Shown: piece by piece, positions 59,179 to 64,000 of the stretch
Layout: the number at the start of each line of letters is the position of its first letter
How positions within the stretch are numbered: position 1 is the stretch's first letter
NCBI GenBank assembly: GCA_036824005.1
Contig: DAITBA010000016.1
Span: forward strand, 57,614-121,613
Source: DAITBA01 sp036824005
GTDB taxonomy: Bacteria > Pseudomonadota > Gammaproteobacteria > Burkholderiales > Rhodocyclaceae
Direction of reading: 5' to 3'
Length of the DNA: 64,000 nt
Position numbers and translations under genes: made by a program
The notes under the pieces: generated by a model
Database searches by the model: none
Told to the model about the DNA's origin: nothing
Seen by the model: only the letters and a program-made list of their open reading frames with translations

Positions 59179-61521
59179 ATGCGCCTGTCGATCCTGTGTT
59201 TCGCTTTGGGTGTCTGGTTATGCCACGAGCAAGGCGATCTGCCGGGCTGGCCGGATCTGGGCGCATTGGCCGGCGCGACCGTGGCGCTTCTCCTCGTCGC
59301 CTTTGCCCTGCGGCGGCGGACGACGGCAGTCCTGCCGGTGGCGCTTTTCCTGGCCGGATTTCTCTGGGCGGCGGCCATGGCGCAGTGGCGCTTGGCGGAT
59401 CATCTGCCGCCGGAAAACGAGGGCCGGGACGTGCGCGTCTCCGGCGTCATCGCCAGCCTGCCGCAGGCCTACGAGAACGGTCAGCGCTTCGATTTCGAGG
59501 TCGAGGAGGCCGATGCCCGCGTGCCATCCCGGCTCTCGCTCGCGTGGTACCGCGGCTTGCGCGACGATGAGTGGCACCGCTTCCAGGAAGTGCATGCGGG
59601 CGAGCGCTGGCAACTCACGGTGCGCCTGAAGCGGCCCCACGGCAACCTCAATCCCCTCGGATTCGATTACGAGGCCTGGCTGTTCGAGCGCAACCTGCGC
59701 GCCACGGGCTACGTGCGCACGACCCGCGAGACACTGCCGAACCGGCGGCTGGACGAGTTCGTCGCCCGTCCGATGCTTGCCGTCGAGCGCTGGCGCGAAC
59801 GGGTGCGCGCCCGGTTCCTGGCGGCTCTGCCGGAACAGCCGTATGCCGGGGTGCTGGTGGCGCTGGCGGTGGGCGACCAGCGCGCCATCGATGCCGGACA
59901 ATGGCAGTTGTTCAATCGCACCGGCATTACCCATCTTATGAGCATATCGGGTCTGCACGTGACCATGGTCGCCGGGCTCGTGTATGGGCTGGTTGGATAT
60001 CTATGGCGCCGCTCGCCCTATCTTGCGCTGCGCCTGCCGGCGCAGAAGGCGGCGTCCGCGGGGGGCTGGCTGGCGGCATTCATCTACTGCCTGCTGGCGG
60101 GATTCGGGGTGCCGGCCCAGAGGACGCTCTACATGCTCAGCGTGGTCGCCGCCGTGCTCTGGCTGGACCGGACCAGCGCATCGAGTCGTGTGCTCGCGCT
60201 GGCGCTGCTGATCGTGTTGCTGTTCGATCCCTGGGCGGTGCTTTCGGCGGGCTTCTGGCTGTCCTTCGGCGCCGTCGCGGTGCTGTTCTCCATCGGCAGC
60301 GGACGGCTGGGCCGGCAGCCGTGGTGGGCGGAATGGGGCAGGGCGCAGTGGGCGGTGAGCCTGGCCATGATCCCGGCGCTGCTGGCGCTGTTTCAGCAGT
60401 TCTCGCTGGTGTCGCCCGTGGCCAACGCTGTGGCGATCCCGATCGTGAGCCTAGTGGTGACGCCGCTGGCATTGCTTGCCATCGTCACGCCGCTGGATGT
60501 GCTGCTCTGGCTTGCTCACAGCATACTTGCCGGATTGATGACTCTGATCGAATGGTTGTCGGCATTGCCGCTGGCCGTCTGGCAGCAGCATGTGCCGCCC
60601 GCCTGGGCACTCGCGCTGGCGCTGACGGGCTGTGCGGTGCTGCTGCTGCCGCGCGGGTTTCCGGGCCGATGGGCCGGGGGCGTGCTCCTGTTGCCGCTGG
60701 TGGCGGTGCTGCCCGATCGCCCCGGGGAGGGCGAGGTGCGGCTCACCGTACTCGATGTCGGCCAGGGACTCGCCGTTCACGTGCAGACGCGCAACCGCGA
60801 CCTGATCTACGACACCGGCCCGCAGTATTCACCCGATGCGAACAGCGGCAATCGCATCATCGTTCCCTACCTTCGGGCCCTGGGTGTGCGGCGCTTGGGC
60901 GGGCTGATCGTCACCCATCTGGACAAGGACCATTCCGGCGGCGCCGCATCGATCATGGAGGTACTGCCGGTGGACTGGGTCGCGAGTTCGCTGCCGCCGG
61001 AGCACGAGTTGCGCCGGAGCGCAGCCGGTCACCGGGCCTGCTTTGCCGGCCAGCGCTGGGATTGGGACGGCGTGCGCTTCGAGATTTTGCATCCGCCGTG
61101 GCAGGATCACGCCCGGCGCGTGCGCAAGAGCAACGACATGAGCTGTGTGCTGAAGATCGTCGGCGCTGCCGGCAGCGTTCTGCTCACCTCCGACATCGAG
61201 ATGCCATCCGAGTGGAAGCTGCTGGCCAGCGACAGGAAGGCGCTGTCGGCCGATCACCTGCTCGTGCCGCACCACGGCAGCCGCACGTCCTCCACCCCGG
61301 AGTTCGTGGACGCGGTCGGCGCGCGCACGGTGATCGTTCCCGTCGGTTACCGCAGCCGCTTTCGCCATCCTCACCCGGAAGTCATCGCGCGCTACGAGGC
61401 CCGCGGCGCGCGCATTCTGCGCACGGACCGCGACGGCGCCGTGACGCTGCGCCTCGGCCCGGCGGGCACACAGATCGAGCTCGAACGCGAGCAGCGCCGC
61501 CGTTACTGGCACGGCTCGTGA
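59179..61521 (+). CDS. comEC: DNA internalisation channel ComEC/Rec2
   Basis: A 780-residue inner-membrane protein for uptake of single-stranded DNA. An N-terminal DUF4131 region with an OB-fold, a competence domain of about ten helices (HLMSISGLHVTMVAGLVYGL, AFIYCLLAGFGVPAQRTLYM) and a C-terminal metallo-beta-lactamase domain are all present. That domain has VTHLDKDHSGGAASIM, LLTSDIE and LLVPHHGSRTSS. Length is normal for full ComEC. No other competence gene is in the window. Confidence 0.95.
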   Translation: MRLSILCFALGVWLCHEQGDLPGWPDLGALAGATVALLLVAFALRRRTTAVLPVALFLAGFLWAAAMAQWRLADHLPPENEGRDVRVSGVIASLPQAYENGQRFDFEVEEADARVPSRLSLAWYRGLRDDEWHRFQEVHAGERWQLTVRLKRPHGNLNPLGFDYEAWLFERNLRATGYVRTTRETLPNRRLDEFVARPMLAVERWRERVRARFLAALPEQPYAGVLVALAVGDQRAIDAGQWQLFNRTGITHLMSISGLHVTMVAGLVYGLVGYLWRRSPYLALRLPAQKAASAGGWLAAFIYCLLAGFGVPAQRTLYMLSVVAAVLWLDRTSASSRVLALALLIVLLFDPWAVLSAGFWLSFGAVAVLFSIGSGRLGRQPWWAEWGRAQWAVSLAMIPALLALFQQFSLVSPVANAVAIPIVSLVVTPLALLAIVTPLDVLLWLAHSILAGLMTLIEWLSALPLAVWQQHVPPAWALALALTGCAVLLLPRGFPGRWAGGVLLLPLVAVLPDRPGEGEVRLTVLDVGQGLAVHVQTRNRDLIYDTGPQYSPDANSGNRIIVPYLRALGVRRLGGLIVTHLDKDHSGGAASIMEVLPVDWVASSLPPEHELRRSAAGHRACFAGQRWDWDGVRFEILHPPWQDHARRVRKSNDMSCVLKIVGAAGSVLLTSDIEMPSEWKLLASDRKALSADHLLVPHHGSRTSSTPEFVDAVGARTVIVPVGYRSRFRHPHPEVIARYEARGARILRTDRDGAVTLRLGPAGTQIELEREQRRRYWHGS

Positions 61522-61597
61522 TCCCCGGGCGCTGCGCGGTTTTGCCTGCTGCGGTCTGGCTGATAGACTCTTCACCCTCGCATGGCAGGAACTCACG

Positions 61598-62530
61598 ATG
61601 TCGTTACTGGAAAAACTCAAGGATCTGTTTTTTGCACCAACTCCGCAGCGGCCGGAAACTCCGACGCCGCTGCCCAAAGGCATGCGCAGCCGCAGCGTGC
61701 AATGCATGAGCGCCAGCGGCCTGCATCGCATGGCCTATGTCGAGTGGGGCGATGCCGACAACCCGAATGTGCTGATCTGTGTCCATGGCCTGACGCGCAA
61801 CTGCCGCGATTTCGATTTTCTCGCCCAGTCGCTGGCGCGGGAATACCGTGTCGTGTGTCCCGACGTGGTCGGGCGCGGCCGCAGTGACTGGCTCAAGGTC
61901 GCCGACGGCTACGGACTGCCGACCTACGTCAATGACATGATGATGCTCATCGCCCGACTCGACGTGGACAAAGTTCACTGGCTGGGCACCTCGATGGGCG
62001 GGCTGATCGGAATGACGATGGCAAGCCAGGAGCATTCGCCCATCGAGCGGCTGGTGCTGAACGACGTCGGCCCGCTGATCACGGGTGCCTCGCTCAAGCG
62101 CATCAGCGAGTACGTCGGCAAGGCGCCGCGGTTTGCCACCATGGACGATGCCGAGAAGTACATCCGCCTGGTGGGCGCGCCATTCGGTCCGCTTAGCGAT
62201 GCGCAGTGGCGCCATCTGACGGTGCATGCCACGCGCGAGACGCCGGAGGGTGAGGTCGAGATGGCCTACGATCCGGCCATCGCCCAGCCGTTCCGCAAGG
62301 CTTTCGCCTTCGGCAACGTGGATCTGTGGCCGATCTACGACGCCGTGCGCTGTCCGACGCTGGTGATGCGCGGTGCCGAGTCCGACCTACTGCTGCATGA
62401 GACGGCGGTGGAGATGTCGCAGCGGGGACCGAAAGCGCAACTGGCCGAGATCGCCGGCGTCGGTCACGCGCCCATGCTCATGGACGAGGGGCAAGTTCGC
62501 GTCGTGCGCGAATTTCTTACCGGCCACTGA
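61598..62530 (+). CDS. Alpha/beta hydrolase
   Basis: A 310-residue soluble hydrolase. The oxyanion segment is LICVHGLTRNCRDFDFLAQS, the nucleophile Ser sits in HWLGTSMGGLIGMTMAS, the acid Asp in RGAESDLLLHET and the His in EIAGVGHAPMLMDEGQ. N-terminal MSLLEKLKDLFFAPTPQRPE is an amphipathic lead without a signal peptide. The substrate is unknown. It follows comEC by 76 bp. Confidence 0.9.
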   Translation: MSLLEKLKDLFFAPTPQRPETPTPLPKGMRSRSVQCMSASGLHRMAYVEWGDADNPNVLICVHGLTRNCRDFDFLAQSLAREYRVVCPDVVGRGRSDWLKVADGYGLPTYVNDMMMLIARLDVDKVHWLGTSMGGLIGMTMASQEHSPIERLVLNDVGPLITGASLKRISEYVGKAPRFATMDDAEKYIRLVGAPFGPLSDAQWRHLTVHATRETPEGEVEMAYDPAIAQPFRKAFAFGNVDLWPIYDAVRCPTLVMRGAESDLLLHETAVEMSQRGPKAQLAEIAGVGHAPMLMDEGQVRVVREFLTGH

Positions 62531-62557
62531 GGCGTCGGCCGCTCGCGCCGCACATCG

Positions 62558-62998
62558 TCAGAACCGCGGCCGGTCGCGCGACGGAATGCGGTACATGTAG
62601 ATCGCCAGCCCGAGGCCGAACAGCGCCAGCGCGATCTGCAGATATGGGTCGGAAACGAAGAATACGATGGAACTGGTCAGCGTCAGTGCCATGAGCACGA
62701 TGGCGGTCAATTTGATCCGGTAGGGGATGCTGCGATAACGGCGCCATTCAAGGATGGTCGGCCCGAAGGCGCGATTGTTGAGCAGCCAGTTGTAAAAGCG
62801 GCGGGATGCCCGGGCGTAGCAGGCGGCTGCGAGCAGCATGAACGGTGTCGTCGGCAACACCGGCAGGAAGGCGCCGAGAATTCCGAGCCCGACGAATAGC
62901 GTACCGAGGCCCGCGAACACCAGGCGCACGGTCATGGATTCGTGCTTGCGCATCTCTGCGCTGTAGTCGCGCCGCTCCACGGTTGTAGTCAGTCCCAT
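62558..62998 (-). CDS. DUF454 (YbaN-like) membrane protein
   Basis: A 146-residue protein with three helices. FAGLGTLFVGLGILGAFLPV, LPTTPFMLLAAACYARASRR and FYNWLLNNRAFGPTILEWRR are the DUF454 signature. Function unknown; the family is widespread. The ATG at 62998 or a downstream one (VRLVFAG) is possible. It converges with the hydrolase. Confidence 0.88.
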   Translation of the reverse strand: MGLTTTVERRDYSAEMRKHESMTVRLVFAGLGTLFVGLGILGAFLPVLPTTPFMLLAAACYARASRRFYNWLLNNRAFGPTILEWRRYRSIPYRIKLTAIVLMALTLTSSIVFFVSDPYLQIALALFGLGLAIYMYRIPSRDRPRF

Positions 62999-63234
62999 CG
63001 AGTCATCGTTGCCCCGCGCAATGATAGCGGTTCCGCCGGAATCCGGCCTTCGCTGCGGGGATGGCTTGCGCTGGCGTTCTCGTGCTCCCGCTCCAGACGG
63101 CTGAAGGTGATTGGCTCAACTTGCCTGCCAGCCTGTCGTTACTCCCCTGTGACAGAGCCCTGCCCCGAGCGCGGGGGGAGCGGTGACGACGGCGCGCAGA
63201 CGCCGTAATGGGCGACGCGCACAGGAGAATGGAA

Positions 63235-64000
63235 ATGCTGGAACGTCTCAAAGTCCGTAGCCGCCTGGCGCTGGTTATTGCCGTGGCGGCCGTTGGTTAT
63301 GTGCTCTTCGCGGTCGCGTCGGCCTATTCCTTGCACGATGCCATGATGGCCGAGCGCAAGGTCAAGAGCCGCAATCTCGTGGAGGCGGCGCTGAGCGTCG
63401 TTGCCGACGCCCATCGCCTGGCCCAGGAAGGCAAGCTCTCGGATGCCGACGCGCGTACCCGCGCCCGGGATGCCGTGCGGGCCATACGCTACGAGGGGCA
63501 GGACTACTTCTGGATCATGGATACGCAGCCGGTCATGGTGATGCATCCCTTCAAGCCGGAACTCGACGGCAAGAGCATCCACGAGACGAAGGACAGCAAC
63601 GGCAAACTTCTGTTCCGGGAAATGATCGAGGTCGTGCGCAAGGATAAGGGCGGCTATGTGCACTACATGTGGCCGAAGCCGAACGACAAGACGCCGCTGC
63701 CCAAGCTCTCCTACGTCAAGGGTTTCGAGCCCTGGGGCTGGATCGTCGGGACCGGTATTTACATCGACGACGTCGAGCAGGCCTTCCGCGCCCAGTTGTT
63801 CAATTCCGCGCTGTTGCTCCTGGCGATTCTCGCCGTGGTTGTCGCGGCGTCCGCCCTGGCGTCACGAAGCATCCTGCGCCAGCTCGGCGGTGAGCCTGCC
63901 CAGGCGCTGGAGGCTATGCGCAAGGTGGCGGGCGGTGACCTGACGGTTGAGGCTGTAGAAAAACCCAATTTTCAGTCGTTTCAACCGGTAAAAATGGCGC
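63235..64000 (+). CDS. Methyl-accepting chemotaxis protein, sCache_2 sensor (cut by window edge)
   Basis: About 255 residues are visible. Helix 1 (LALVIAVAAVGYVLFAVASA), then a single-Cache sensor with GQDYFWIMDTQPVMVMHPFK, KGGYVHYMWPKPNDKTPLPK and GWIVGTGIYIDDVE, then helix 2 (ALLLLAILAVVVAASALASR) and the HAMP start (VAGGDLTVEAV). The ATG at 63235 follows AGGAGAATGG. The frame appears to leave the MCP sequence around 63955, and no signalling domain is seen. Small organic acids are usual ligands of this domain. Confidence 0.85.
   Translation, partial: MLERLKVRSRLALVIAVAAVGYVLFAVASAYSLHDAMMAERKVKSRNLVEAALSVVADAHRLAQEGKLSDADARTRARDAVRAIRYEGQDYFWIMDTQPVMVMHPFKPELDGKSIHETKDSNGKLLFREMIEVVRKDKGGYVHYMWPKPNDKTPLPKLSYVKGFEPWGWIVGTGIYIDDVEQAFRAQLFNSALLLLAILAVVVAASALASRSILRQLGGEPAQALEAMRKVAGGDLTVEAVEKPNFQSFQPVKMA
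63955..64000. other. Abrupt composition change in the HAMP region at the right edge
   Basis: After GGCGGTGACCTGACGGTTGA the bases become AT-rich (CTGTAGAAAAACCCAATTTT..), and the MCP frame would read EKPNFQSFQPVKMA instead of a HAMP helix. This suggests the left end of an inserted element. Only about 45 bases are visible. Confidence 0.35.

Overview
The window looks like a chromosomal segment of a GC-rich betaproteobacterium. I infer a Rhodocyclales-like relative from protein style and gene neighbours, but could not test it. No rRNA, tRNA, CRISPR array or complete insertion sequence was found. Housekeeping genes sit at both ends. On the left are mnmC (cut by the edge), lysS, a phosphotransacetylase-like gene and prfB with its programmed frameshift. 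On the right are recJ, lolC, lolD, comEC and neighbours. In E. coli recJ-prfB-lysS form one cluster; here the same genes keep order and strand, but about 47 kb of other genes lie between recJ and prfB.

The interior is a mosaic. 4.9-9.5 kb holds a PilZ-like protein, small exported proteins (one an LEA-like protein of 11-residue repeats), an ABC solute-binding protein and a class I aldolase. 10-12.2 kb is a FixJ-type two-component pair with a MASE1 kinase. 12.5-20.7 kb is a tightly overlapping Mrp/Mnh-type cation/proton antiporter cluster with three NuoL/M/N-like subunits and a UspA gene. 21.1-23.2 kb is a divergent AraC regulator/methyltransferase pair. 23.8-27.0 kb is an arsenic operon (arsR, ArsP-like permease, small redox protein, arsC, acr3) with a perfect palindromic operator over the arsR start. 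27-31.6 kb holds a metallo-beta-lactamase-fold/Crp pair, an exported acetolactate-decarboxylase-like protein, a stand-alone receiver and an ABC-2 exporter.

31.9-37.7 kb is a seven-gene minus-strand operon, the best candidate here for an undescribed system: a DUF4395 membrane protein, a second exported acetolactate-decarboxylase-like protein, a cysteine-free thioredoxin-like protein, a MacB/LolD-like ATPase and permease, a LolA-like periplasmic protein and an outer-membrane beta-barrel. It resembles a dedicated Lol-like route to the outer membrane. 38.3-41.8 kb has two small Met/Gly/Pro-rich exported proteins divergent from an OmpR/EnvZ-type pair. 42.3-44.7 kb is a UspA/CPA2 antiporter/DUF190/HIT group. 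45.4-50.7 kb has a YVTN-propeller lipoprotein with a possible sigma-54 promoter, next to a sigma-54 activator and its divergent kinase, and a phosphate-binding-like protein.

Gene decay is frequent between intact operons: two cytochrome c C-terminal remnants, an IS1595-type transposase remnant, an enolase C-terminal fragment, a ParE/RelE remnant, a TrkA-type remnant and a partial MFS copy with an internal deletion. Three inverted-arm repeat elements of one family (0.8, 44.8 and 56.9 kb) lie between genes.
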